From positions 6,305,965 to 6,369,964 of the forward strand of contig JACAXG010000026.1 in the NCBI GenBank assembly GCA_018881555.1: a stretch of DNA of 64,000 nt, given 5' to 3'. This document shows positions 1 through 27,687 of the stretch, piece after piece (the first letter of the stretch is position 1; each line of letters opens with the position of its first letter). Below the pieces are notes generated by a model that was not told the DNA's origin, ran no database searches, and saw nothing but the letters and a program-made list of their open reading frames with translations. The position numbers and the translations under genes are program-made. The stretch comes from Amblyornis subalaris (lineage: Eukaryota; Chordata; Aves; Passeriformes; Ptilonorhynchidae).

Positions 1-113
1 CCTCTCCTCTCCTCTCCTCTCCTCTCCTCTCCTCTCCTCTCCTCTCCTCTCCTCTCCTCTCCTCTCCTCTTCCCTTTTCCCTCCCCTCCCCTCCCCTCCC
101 CTCTCCTCCTTCC
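1..113. repeat. (CCTCT)n pyrimidine microsatellite running into CCCCT-rich tract
   Basis: About 14 uninterrupted CCTCT units occupy the window edge, followed by imperfect CCCCT and CTCCTT units. The tract is purely pyrimidine on the plus strand and directly abuts the 3' end of a CR1. Its full length is unknown because the window starts inside it. Confidence 0.95.
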
Positions 114-685
114 TGGGTTGGAAGTGACCTTAAAGGTCATCTCATTCCAACTCCCTGCCAGGGACAGGGACATGGACACCTTCCCGTAGGCCAGGCTGCT
201 GACAGCTCCATCCAACCTGGCCTTGAACATTTCCAGGGATGGGGCAGCCACAGCTTCTCTGGACAATCAGTTCCAATGCCTCACCACACTCACAGGGAAG
301 AATTTCTTCCTAACATCCAATCTAAACCCATNCTCTGTCAGTGTGAAGCCATTCCCCCTTGCCCTGTCACTCCAGGCCCTCGTAAAAAGTCCCTCTCTGA
401 CTTTCCCGTAGGCTCCCTTCAGGTACTGGAAGGCCACCCCAGAACCTGCTCTTTTCCAGGCTGAACAATCCCAATTCTCTCAGCCTTTCCTCACAGCAGA
501 GGTGCTCCATCCCTCTGATCATCTTGCTGGTCCCCTCTGGACTGGCTCCAACAGCTCCATGTCCTTCCTGTGCTGTGCCCCCAGGGCTGGATGCAGCACT
601 GCAGGTGGGGTCTCAGCAGAGTGGGGCAGAGGGGCAGAATCCCCTCCCTGCCCTGCTGCCCACGGGGCTTTGGATGCAGTTTTGG
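114..685 (-). mobile_element. CR1 LINE, 3' part, antisense
   Basis: Read on the minus strand this is the last part of CR1 ORF2 and its short 3' end, with the family's typical stretches (shared with 26875-27687). It is truncated at the 5' side, as usual for CR1. Its inner half is about 97% identical by eye to the copy at 26875-27687, so this is a comparatively young subfamily. No intact frame remains. Confidence 0.92.
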
Positions 686-3600
686 ACGATGCTGTTGCTT
701 GCCGAACTCTTTGAAGCCTGTACTGTGCCAAGGGAGGGGAAATACTGCACATTCCACACTTATTTGCAGGTTCACACTGTATTATCCCTTCACCTATCTC
801 CACACTGAAGCACCAACTGTCCTTAAATACAGTCACCTGTACAAAGGCCTTGTTCAAGATTAACTACACAAAGAACTTTAAGTGATGGCACTTCAAAGAA
901 ACCTCTCATTAAAAAGGAGCACAACTGATTTTCAAAAGTGTGCACTACATAAACATCTATTCAGGATCTCCTTTTAAAGCCATCTGGGGAGTGGAGTCCA
1001 TAATTGTTTATTTCAGTGCACAGCTCTAAACAGAATAATTTGCAGTCTATGATCTCTTCACTTTGAAGGCTGGCTGCCTTGGATTTTGAATTCTAATTAC
1101 TTTACCTACTGGAAGTCACAAAACTGTTACCTCTCCTGTCTCAATCCCCTTAAACTGACTTCCCACAGCATTTTTTGCTTCAGCAGATTAGCAAAAATCG
1201 TTGAAAAGGTGAAAACCCTGAAACTATTTTTTGATAATTTCACCTTGCTTTAGGCGGATTAAAGAAGTCCTATCATTTAAAGCTGGTATTTGGCTTCACA
1301 GAGTACTTATTTTTTCTGCTTTATCAGGAAGAAAAAATATTTTAAAGAGGAATTACTGGAAGTAATTCTGCTCGGGATCCTGGACCAAACTGGTGTTATT
1401 ANATGAAAAAAGAAGGTAGGCTACTTTTGGTTAATAATCTCAGTCCTTAGCCACATTTCTTTACTTATGGAATATAGTAATCCATGCTTTGCAACACACA
1501 CTGTTATATATGTGTATATGTAACATACAAAGGTATTTTCTGTCCTTAACAGAAGTTGATGAAAGCTGCTATGTGCTTGGGTGACCACAGAACCACCACA
1601 CTGGCTTGAAGTATTCAGAATACACAGAAAAGGANAATAAATGTTCAAATAAGAGGCAGGAAGGATCCTTACCCAAGTTGTCATTATAGATAGGTGTGAA
1701 TGTATCTCATCAATTTTGTGAATTTGGCCCCACAGACTCCCCACACGACTTAGACTGCTAAGGCCACCTCTATCCCACAACCTATTTCTGCTTGTCTCAG
1801 CATTGCACTCTGTTTTTGAAATAAGGATGAAGATGATGGTGATAAAGATCCTGAAGTTGTTGCAATAGAGGGTCACATGGGAGGTGCTCCAGGNCCCGTC
1901 TCTGTAGGCCTTTTGTTACTGCAGAGGATTTTGCTCAGAGGCATCTTGATGTGGAGTTAACATAGTACCTCAAGAAATNAGGTACTTGCATTCATTTCTT
2001 TGTTGTTGTGAGTAAAACTAAATGCTACAATGAGGCTTTTTTATTGCTAGTCCAATGCCAAGACTACACTTCAAAGAATTGGAAGAGGCACTGTTTGATT
2101 CCTGAATTACTGAGGTAGATGGACATGGACAGAAGCACCAGAACAGCATAAGCCTTCCCTTATTAGGCATTAGGTGATTATGAAGAATTATGCATGTTTT
2201 TCATCAGTGCTAAGTAATATCTTCCTCAAAATAACATATTTTGAACATTTTTTTGGTATGCAGCTCAGTACTTTTTCTGCCAGCTACNGGCTTGACACCC
2301 AATTTCTTCCGGATTTTCTACCTTTTCATGGCCATGCTTTACTCTTGAATCCTCGAGCTACCAATAAATTGCTCCATCAACAATCCTACTTCAGGCTGTA
2401 ATTTTATCTTTCTTTGTCACACTGCTGTCTCACGTGGCGGCACCTTTTCTGACACCTGAGCTGGGGCACGTCTGTGCCTAGGACTGAGGAAGGTGAGGAG
2501 GTGAGTAAGGAACTGGGGGTTACCAAGGGTTTTGGAGGGGAAGAGAGTAAATTTTCATTTACTTTCTTTCATGACCAGTACTGAGAAGTGAACCATGATT
2601 TCGCAGTTGTTGTTGATGCCAACAGAAGAGTGATGGCATTTGTCAGGCTTTTCATGGTGACTCAGGACTGCAGANGACAGTGAGCGGAGAAAGATGCTCC
2701 TGCAGGCAAGGACTGGGAGGTGGCTACCTTAGGAAAGGCCTATGGAAAAGAATTAACTACATAACTACAACCAGCAAATTAATTTGTCCTCAGTAATTGA
2801 TAAAAACAGTCCTTTAAATAAACGTTCAAGCAGATGGTAGATAAACAAGTGATTGGAAGACATTCCTGTAGGTTGAAGGACTTTATGGCAATGGGAACCA
2901 TATGGGATACAAATTAAATGGAGGTGAAAAACTCAATATAAGTTCTGTATTTCATTTCACCACAGGATCCACCATTGACTTGTGATATTATCACGCTACC
3001 AAACAATAGTAATTTAGTAGCATCTTTGTTTTTTCCATTCTACTGCAGAATTTAATCTACTTTGAGAGCTATGGCCACTGGCATTCCTACTTCCCTTTAT
3101 TCCAACACACTGTCTTAACATACCATCCTTATGAAACCATTTTTTTAGAACGTGAAGCCCAACTATGCTAACACATTTCATCATTGCAAACCAAAAGTGA
3201 ACAAGAGCTGTTTCACACAGCACAATAAAAAGGGGCTTTTAAAAAAACAGACTTCCTTGCAGACTTTATGAATTTAAACCCTGACTTTCTTTAGCCGGAA
3301 GCATCGTGATTTCGAGACATTTTAGAACCACAGCTATTGTGTGGAAGTTTTCTTAACATAAAACCCAACCAACTTTAATAGCCTCACTGCTATTTCCACA
3401 GACACAGCTTCCTTAATGTAGTTGCAGTTACACATCATCAATTTTATACCTAGTGAAAACCAGAAACAACATTTTATTCTTTCTTAGAAAAAAAAATCCT
3501 GAGGAAAAAAGATAAAATGAACAATCTGCTAATGTGAACAAAAGAAAGTAGCAGATTGCCTTATTACTTTTCCCTCAAAATTAACTCCAGTATTTAAATA

Positions 3601-3724
3601 TGTTTATCTAGATCTCGTAGCTGCAAAACAAATTTAACTGCCCCTCCAATCTATTACATGTCTGCCACATCTAATTAGCATTTCCCATTTTGATAGAAAC
3701 AGGTGCATTACCTAGACAGTGTTA
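686..3724. other. Intergenic, no feature recognised
   Basis: AT-rich, single-copy-looking DNA. The longest open frame (minus strand, 1421-1876) has no recognisable motif and an unremarkable composition. I see no RNA gene or repeat. Confidence 0.6.
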
Positions 3725-3957
3725 TCATAGNATCACAGAAAGATTTGGNTTGGAAGGGACCTCAAAGACCATCATCAAACCCACACCAGGGACAGGGACA
3801 CCTTCCACTAGACTGGGTTGCTCCAAGTCCCATCCAACCTGGCCTTGAACAGTTCCAGGGTTGGGGCGGCCACGGCTTCTCCGGGCAACNTGTGCCGGGG
3901 CCTCACCACCCTCACAGGAAAGAATTTTTTCCTGCTATCTGATCTAAACCTACTCTC
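3725..3957 (-). mobile_element. CR1 LINE 3' end fragment, antisense
   Basis: Begins with the CR1 terminal motif seen in reverse (TCATAG-ATCACAG), then the diagnostic GGAAGGGACC region, and continues to the point equivalent to about 340 in the first CR1 of this window. It stops abruptly at 3957. Confidence 0.88.
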
Positions 3958-4552
3958 TTATGTAGCAGAAATATTTATAATAAAAAAATAAATCTCAACC
4001 ACACAAACAAAAAAAATGCATTTTGTTCTGAGGGTTTGATTAACTAAAAAGTGATAAGTGCCAAGCTCCCTCNCCACTTTCTGGACATGGCTTGCTGGCA
4101 TGGAAACCAGCACAGGCATTATCCATGGGGTTGCTAGCAGAATATACCTGTCCAACATGAGATCCCAAATCAGGAAACAGGGAGAGAAATATTTTTCTAA
4201 TGCAGTTACCAAGTTGCTGCTAAAAATTAAGATTCTGCATGAAAATAATAGATTAAGCTCTTAAACGGATCTAACTGTGGTGTGCTCTATCACACAGATC
4301 TTGTTTTGATCAAGATGACTCCTTGTGAATTTAATCCCAGCCTAATCCAGCCCCAGATGCAGCTGTGTTCTCACTGTTGGGGTCTCCAGGACTGCAATAC
4401 AAATAAAGTAACAAAAGGTTTCAAGATTCAGTTTCATGTTCCTCTGTTAAAAGAATTCAGTTTCTAGCCTTTACCACTAGCAATTGCAAAGAAACGCAAA
4501 ACAAACAACCCCCAAACTGCAGCAATTGTACCTGTTCTCTCAGAGTGTTAAT
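3958..4552. other. Unassigned stretch between two CR1 pieces
   Basis: About 595 bases with no CR1 similarity separate two antisense CR1 segments that would lie roughly 125 bases apart in a continuous element. It could be an insertion or two independent CR1 events. I see no terminal repeats or target duplication that decide this. Confidence 0.4.
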
Positions 4553-4650
4553 TAATATCCTTCTTCTCAGCCTCTCCTCATAGGAGAGGTGCTCCATCCC
4601 TCCAATCAACTTGCTGTCCTCCTGTGGACTGGCTCCAACAGGTCCATTTG
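4553..4650 (-). mobile_element. CR1 LINE internal fragment, antisense
   Basis: About 100 bases match the CR1 section around GGAGAGGTGCTCCATCCCTC through the stretch found at 480-560 of the first copy. It may be the continuation of the 3725-3957 piece. Confidence 0.8.
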
Positions 4651-5488
4651 ATAGATGTTCATAGNCTCAAAAACCACTTTTACAAATCCAAGCCTTCCCC
4701 TGTTGGTCTTGTTAAAACCTGTTCACTACTTGCTCTCAAAATACATTCATCTCCGATCTGAATACCCTAAGATTCAATGTTTCATATACAAAAGCAATTC
4801 AAATGTAATGGAAGATCTAGAGAAACAGCTTACATTTAACTCAATATTTACACCACACAGATTTCCCAGTGAAAGTCAGGAAAGCAATGAGGAAAGAAGT
4901 CCTCCATGGATGTGATGGTATGCACATATTCTTATAGCCATGTCTGTCCTCTTGGACTCCTCTGAACTACAGAGGTGTGCTGCAGCAACTGCAGTTCAGA
5001 GCTGACAGACATTGGGGTACATGTTGAGCCCCTCTGGAACTTCAGCTTGAGAAAAAAAAGCTATATAGTTCATTTTCTTTTCAGCACATGTGCCAGGTGN
5101 ATGCTTTCCTTTCTCCCAAGTCACAATTGTATTGAGCCAAAGCACAAAAAAATTTGCCTGTCCATGGTTTACATGTCCCCAAAGTCAGCATTCCTAATTA
5201 TAATTCCTCTCAAGAACAAAAGAAGCCCCCTCAACCTTGCCTGGATCAATAACCTATCTAATGTAACAAAAATAAAATGCTTCAAAACGTAGTAAGGACT
5301 TCAAAGTGTAGATGTTCTGCATTTAATTCCCACAAAAGCAAACAGTAGAAGTGTTAAGTATAACTTAATTCTCCTCACTATCTGGCTGAACTGAAATTGA
5401 CCCTCATCAGTCTGATCAGACACCAGGGGAATGCTAAATCCAGCCTCCCTCAGGCTGCACAATGGCCACTTTCACAGGGAGGAGAAAC
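4651..5488. other. Intergenic, no feature recognised
   Basis: Single-copy-looking AT-rich DNA with only short chance open frames. Confidence 0.5.
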
Positions 5489-6195
5489 AGAATCCCACAA
5501 TGGCTCAGGTGGGAAGGGACCACCGTGGGTCATNTGGTCCAATCCTCCTGCTGAGGCAGGGTCATCCCGGAGCACATGGCACAGGGTTGCATCCAGATGG
5601 TTCTGGAATATCTCCAGTGAGGGAGACTCCACATCCTCTCGNGACAATCTGTTCCAGTGTGTAGTCACTGCACAGTAAAGAAGTTCTTCCTCATGTTCAA
5701 GTGGAACCTCCTGTGCATCAGTTTCTGCCTATTCCTCCTGTCCCATTGCTGGGGACCACTGAGCAGAGCCTGGTCCCTGCTNTGACCCCTCCCTACAGAC
5801 ACTGACAGACATTGATGAGGTCCCCTCTGTCATCTCTTCTTGAGGCTGAACAGCCCCAGCTCCGTCAGCCTTTCCTCATACGAGGGATGCTACAGTCCCT
5901 CCATCATCTCTGTAATCTCCACTGGAACCGCTCCAGCAGCTCCACGTCTCTCTTGTGCTGAGGAGCTCAGAACTGGACACAGCACTCCAGATGTGCCTCA
6001 CCAGAACAGAGGAGAGGGGCAGGATCACTCCCTGACCTGTTGGCAATGCTCTTCCTAATGCCTCCTGGGATCCCATTGGCCTCCTTGGCCACAAGGANAC
6101 CCTGCTGGCTCAGAGACAATGTGTTGTCCACCAGGACCCCCAGGTCCTTCTCAATGGTACTTCTCTCACCTGACCCTTACCTGGGTACTGCATCA
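5489..6195 (-). mobile_element. CR1 LINE, about 0.7 kb, antisense
   Basis: The copy starts at a CR1 3' end, shares the GAGGGAGACTCCACA section with the copy at 26385-26685, and continues through the ORF2 3' region. It belongs to a different subfamily from the first CR1. Frames are broken. Confidence 0.9.
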
Positions 6196-6899
6196 ACAAG
6201 GTTTACAGACAGACTCGCACAAGGAGATTAACCCATCTTCTGACAACCACAATTAGGGATTTGCTACTGCCCACTTACTCATAGGCCCACTTACATACAC
6301 AAGCAGTGATGCTACTGAGTTTTTGCCCTCCTGAACCACAAAATACCCAGACAAGCTCAAGTCCCTANTCATGCATTTGTGAAGGGGCCTTGGAACAGCT
6401 GGAGGATATGGAATAAAACAATCAATAAAAACACAACTAAAACCAACCTGTCCTGTGTCACCCAGGTATCACTATACATAGGTCAATCAATAAACTTACT
6501 CTGAACTTTGGCTGACTTCTCAGCTTGAGTTTAAAACCAAACCTAAACCTTTCTTCATGCTAATCATGCCTTCAGCTCAGCTATATAAATTACTNGAATT
6601 TCTCTTAAAGAGCTAAAAGCACGAAGACTTTTAACTTTCGTGTGTGTGTGTGTCTGTATCTTCCACTCCTCCCACCCTCCCCCTGACTTTTTCACTGCAA
6701 CTCAGCAACTTTCAGCTACTCAAATGCAGATCTGCAGTATTTTTGGCAAAGACTTAAGATTTCTTATCATAGCAGACTGATAGAAGTTTAAAAAATGCAG
6801 AGGCTGTTCTGTTTCATAATGTATCATTACTACTTGCATTCAAAATTAAAACACTNTATCAGTCTGATCCAACTTTATAAAGAAATCATAACAAGGCAG
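6196..6899. other. Intergenic, short (GT)n
   Basis: AT-rich DNA between a CR1 and the probable 3' end of C21orf91. A short GT run of about seven units lies near 6640-6654. Nothing else was recognised. Confidence 0.5.
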
Positions 6900-7767
6900 T
6901 GTAGTATTACAAATTTATTGAGTTTCGTCAAAGTAATTTTTCAGCATTGAAAATTTCACACATATAAAACAACTTCAACTTCTATGCATTAAAACCAAAG
7001 TATGGATCTTTCTTTTTGATTTAAAGCAAGCGCTGTGCTTTTTTTAAACATCTCATGAACCAAATTCTTCAGTTATAAAGCTGATAAAAATAAGTGATAC
7101 ACCACTAGAGCTTTTTTCTTTAACATGTGTAATTCATCTCTTTGGGAAACAATACTTTTTAAAATTGTATCATGAAAGATACAGACCTGAAAAAGGATAA
7201 ACAATCATACACAAGGCATAAACGTTACACAGAGTAATTCAGACATTTTATAAAGAGATCTGGAAAAGTACCTAAAATAGCGATATTTATTTAGTATAAA
7301 ATTTCAATAATAAAATATTGCTCATAATAAATAAGAAAACACGAGTTTCATTAATACTGTTCTCCCCTTAAAGCTCTCTCGGATGTAACAGGATCAAACC
7401 CGAACAAAACTCAAATTTTTATTTTGCCCTCTGTATGAAGGAGGCAGGTTAACAGGCTTCAGGTCATTCTTTGCTAGAAACAATTTTATTATAAATAAAA
7501 CAGAATTCATTTCAAGGCTCATGCGTAGTTATGGGAAAAAAAATAATAATCCCCAAACGTGAATAAACCTTATTACAGTAGATTTTAATACCTAAAATAT
7601 TTGCCCTTTTTGTTAAACCCGAAGTGGAATNAGACTTCCCATGGATTATGAATACAAAGAGAAAGCTGCCCAAGTTTTCTCAAAAGCTTCTAAATATGCG
7701 TACAGCCGTGGTTATCAGAGCTGTTAGGGACAGTTTGCTCTAGAGGGGGGGTGGAAGCCGCCTCCCT
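6900..7767 (-). other. C21orf91: Probable 3' UTR of C21orf91
   Basis: The sequence after the stop codon is AT-rich, single-copy in appearance and free of CR1. Minus-strand AATAAA hexamers occur at 7490-7485, 7423-7418, 7291-7286 and 6919-6914. The last is a reasonable distal end, but several earlier ends are possible, and the end I give is a guess from that hexamer. Several ATTTA pentamers could act as AU-rich elements. The transcript might run further than this. Confidence 0.5.
6914..6919 (-). terminator. Candidate distal polyadenylation signal AATAAA
   Basis: A canonical hexamer on the gene strand, about 850 bases past the stop codon and before any repeat. Other hexamers nearer the stop are equally canonical, so this is only one candidate. 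Confidence 0.4.
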
Positions 7768-25404
<17,637 letters not shown>

Positions 25405-25419
25405 AGTGCCCTGGGGAGG

Positions 25420-26240
25420 GAGACGGCGGCGACAAGGGACGGGAGGGTTGGTTATTCCGGGAGCCACCCGGGCGCAGCTCCGCGCCCGCGGAGGGGGAGG
25501 GCCGGGGCGGAACGAGGGCGGGAGCGTCCCGGGAAAGTTTTCCCTTTAGAGAAACTGAGGCCAGGCCGCACAGCGGGGCCGGCACGGACCGCGACTTCCC
25601 CCTTCCCCCGCACGGAGGCTGCCCCGTCCCGTCCCGTCCCGCTCTCTCGCAACTCCATCACCGGCTCCATCATCGCTGCCCCCTCCATCCCTCCCTCCGC
25701 GCCCCAGCGGCGCGGACGCCCCGCCACCGCCAGCACCGCGACATCCCCGGCTCTGCCCCATCCCCTACCCCTAATCCTACCCCGATCCCGAATCGCGACC
25801 CCCGGCCCGTCCCGCTCACCGCCCCGCCCCGGCCGCGCTCCGCTTTGTCCGCCCGCCCGCGCCGCCGCCGCCGCCGGAGCTCTCGGCGCCGGGCACCGCC
25901 CGCCGCTTCCGGCCGCCACCACGGCCCGGCGGCACGGGGGGCACCTCGGGGCCCGGCCCGCGCCCCGCCTTACCGGGGCNGCTGGAGGCGGCTCGGAGCG
26001 GGGCGGCTCGGCGGGAGGAACGCGGAGCTGCGGTTTTGCCGGCGCTCGGAGCGGGCGCGGCGGCGGCGGCGGCGAGGGGCCGCCCTCCCCCCGCAGCAGT
26101 TGGTCTGCGCCGCGCGGGCGGGCGGGGCGGGGTGTGCGCGGGGCCGGCGGGCGGGCGCTGTCGCGGCGCTGTCCCTGTCGCGACAGGGGCTGCCCGCCGT
26201 GAGGCANCGAGCGCGCGCTGGCACTCGGCTAGCGCAGTGA
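25420..26240. promoter_or_regulatory. CpG island promoter of C21orf91
   Basis: A sharp change to very GC-rich DNA dense in CpG begins just upstream of the start codon and ends near 26240, where AT-rich sequence and CR1 resume. Numerous GC-box-like GGGCGG/CCGCCC motifs are present and I see no TATA box. The island covers the expected first exon and intron 1. Such islands often fire in both directions. The long plus-strand open frame across it reflects the lack of stops in GC-rich DNA. Confidence 0.85.
25820..25990 (-). other. C21orf91: Candidate non-coding first exon of C21orf91
   Basis: Exon 2 has a good acceptor six bases before the ATG, which implies an upstream 5' UTR exon. Two donor-like sites lie in the island on the minus strand: GGTGAGC with its GT at 25819-25818, and GGTAAGG with its GT at 25973-25972. 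Either would give an intron of about 0.4-0.56 kb. The transcription start cannot be placed from sequence, so the upper limit is arbitrary. Confidence 0.4.
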
Positions 26241-26384
26241 TGCGGAGCGCGCCTGGCGTCCGGGGCGAGTAGGTTTCGTTAGAGGTGGGGAAAATAAAAA
26301 AAAAAAANAACAAAGGTGTACAGTGATGGATGTTAAAACCCGTCCAGGTCCCTGCTGGCGCCCTGTGGGTGAAGCCACAGCCGG

Positions 26385-26685
26385 TCACGGAATCACAGAT
26401 TCTGGGTACGGTGGNAGGGGACCACAGTGGGTCACCTGGTCCAGCCTCCCTGNTCAAGCAGGGTCATCCCAGAGCACATGGCACAGGATTGCATCCAGAC
26501 GGCTCTGGAGTATCTCCAGTGAGGGAGACTCCACACCCTCTCTGGTCAACCTGTTCCAGTGTGTGTTCAGTTGCACAGTAAAGCTCTTCCTCATGTTTGG
26601 GCGGAACTTCTGGGCATCAGTTTGTGCTGGTTGCCTCTTGTTCTGTTGGCTGGCACCACCAGGAAGAGGTCGATCATACCGTCTG
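26385..26685 (-). mobile_element. CR1 LINE 3' fragment upstream of the promoter
   Basis: Starts with the reversed CR1 end (ACGGAATCACAGATT) and shares the GAGGGAGACTCCACA block with the copy at 5489-6195. It lies within 150 bases of the CpG island edge, so the upstream promoter region is short or has been interrupted. Confidence 0.9.
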
Positions 26686-26874
26686 GGGAATTTCCACAAT
26701 TGACGGAAATGACGTACAGCACGTTCCTACATGTCAAAGTGGGATTATTTATGGGAGAGCTAAGTAATCTTCCAGAAACTCCTCCGTTGAAACACATCTC
26801 CGCAGTTTTGATTGTTTCTTTCATTGTGTTTTCTTGAGGTGTTTTCTTTGATTTTATCCAAAAAAAGGTAAAAA

Positions 26875-27687
26875 GATGGGATGCCATCCAGAGAGATCTG
26901 GACAAGCTTGAGAAGTGGCCCATGGGAATCTCATGAGGTTTAACAAGACTGAGTCCAAGGGGCTGCACCTGGGTTGGGTTGGATCAACCCAGGCTGAGGA
27001 TGAACAGATCCAGAGCAGCCCTGGGAGAAGGGCTTGGGAGTGCTGGTGGGTGAGAGGCTGGACATGGCCCGGCCGTGTGTGCNGGGAGCCCAGAAACTCC
27101 CCTGGGCTGGGCTCATCCAAAGCCCCGTGGGCAGCAGGGCAGGGAGGGGATTCTGCCCCTCTGCCCCGCTCTGCTGAGACCCCACCTGCAGTGCTGCANC
27201 CAGCCCTGGGGGCACAGCACAGGAAGGACATGGAGCTGTTGGAGCCAGTCCAGAGGGGACCAGCAAGGTGATCAGAGGGATGGAGCACCTCTGCTATGAG
27301 GAAAGGCTGAGAGAATTGGGATTGTTCAGCTTGGAAAAGAGAAGACTTTGGNGTGACCTAATTGCAGCCTTCCAGTACCTCAAAGGAGCCTACAGGAAAT
27401 ACGGAGAGACTATTTACAAGGGTCTGGAGTGACANGACAAGGGGAAATGGCTTCAAACTGAAAGGGAGTAGGTTTAGATTAGATTTTAGGAAGAAATTCT
27501 TCCCTGTGAGGGTGGTGAAACACTGGCACAGGTTGACCAGAGAAGTTGTTGATGTCCCATCCCTGGAAATGTTCAAGGCCAGTTTGGATGGGGCTTTGAA
27601 CAACCTTGTCTAGTGAAAGGTGTCCCTGCCATGGTTGGAACTAGAATATCTTTGAGGTCCCTTCCAACCTGGGCCATTCTATGATTT
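26875..27687 (+). mobile_element. CR1 LINE, ORF2 C-terminal part plus 3' end
   Basis: The plus strand encodes decayed pieces of the CR1 ORF2 C-terminus, for example NLMRFNK near 26925 and RTRGNGFKL-like and KFFPVRVVKHW residues at 27430-27530. It ends with the CR1 3' terminus CATTCTATGATT. Frames are broken by stops and shifts, so it is not active. It is the closest relative of the copy at 114-685. Confidence 0.93.

Noticed and set aside
1421..1876. 151-codon minus-strand open frame
   Set aside because: It has no recognisable motif, contains an ambiguous codon, and shows no splice or promoter context; AT-rich chance frame most likely.
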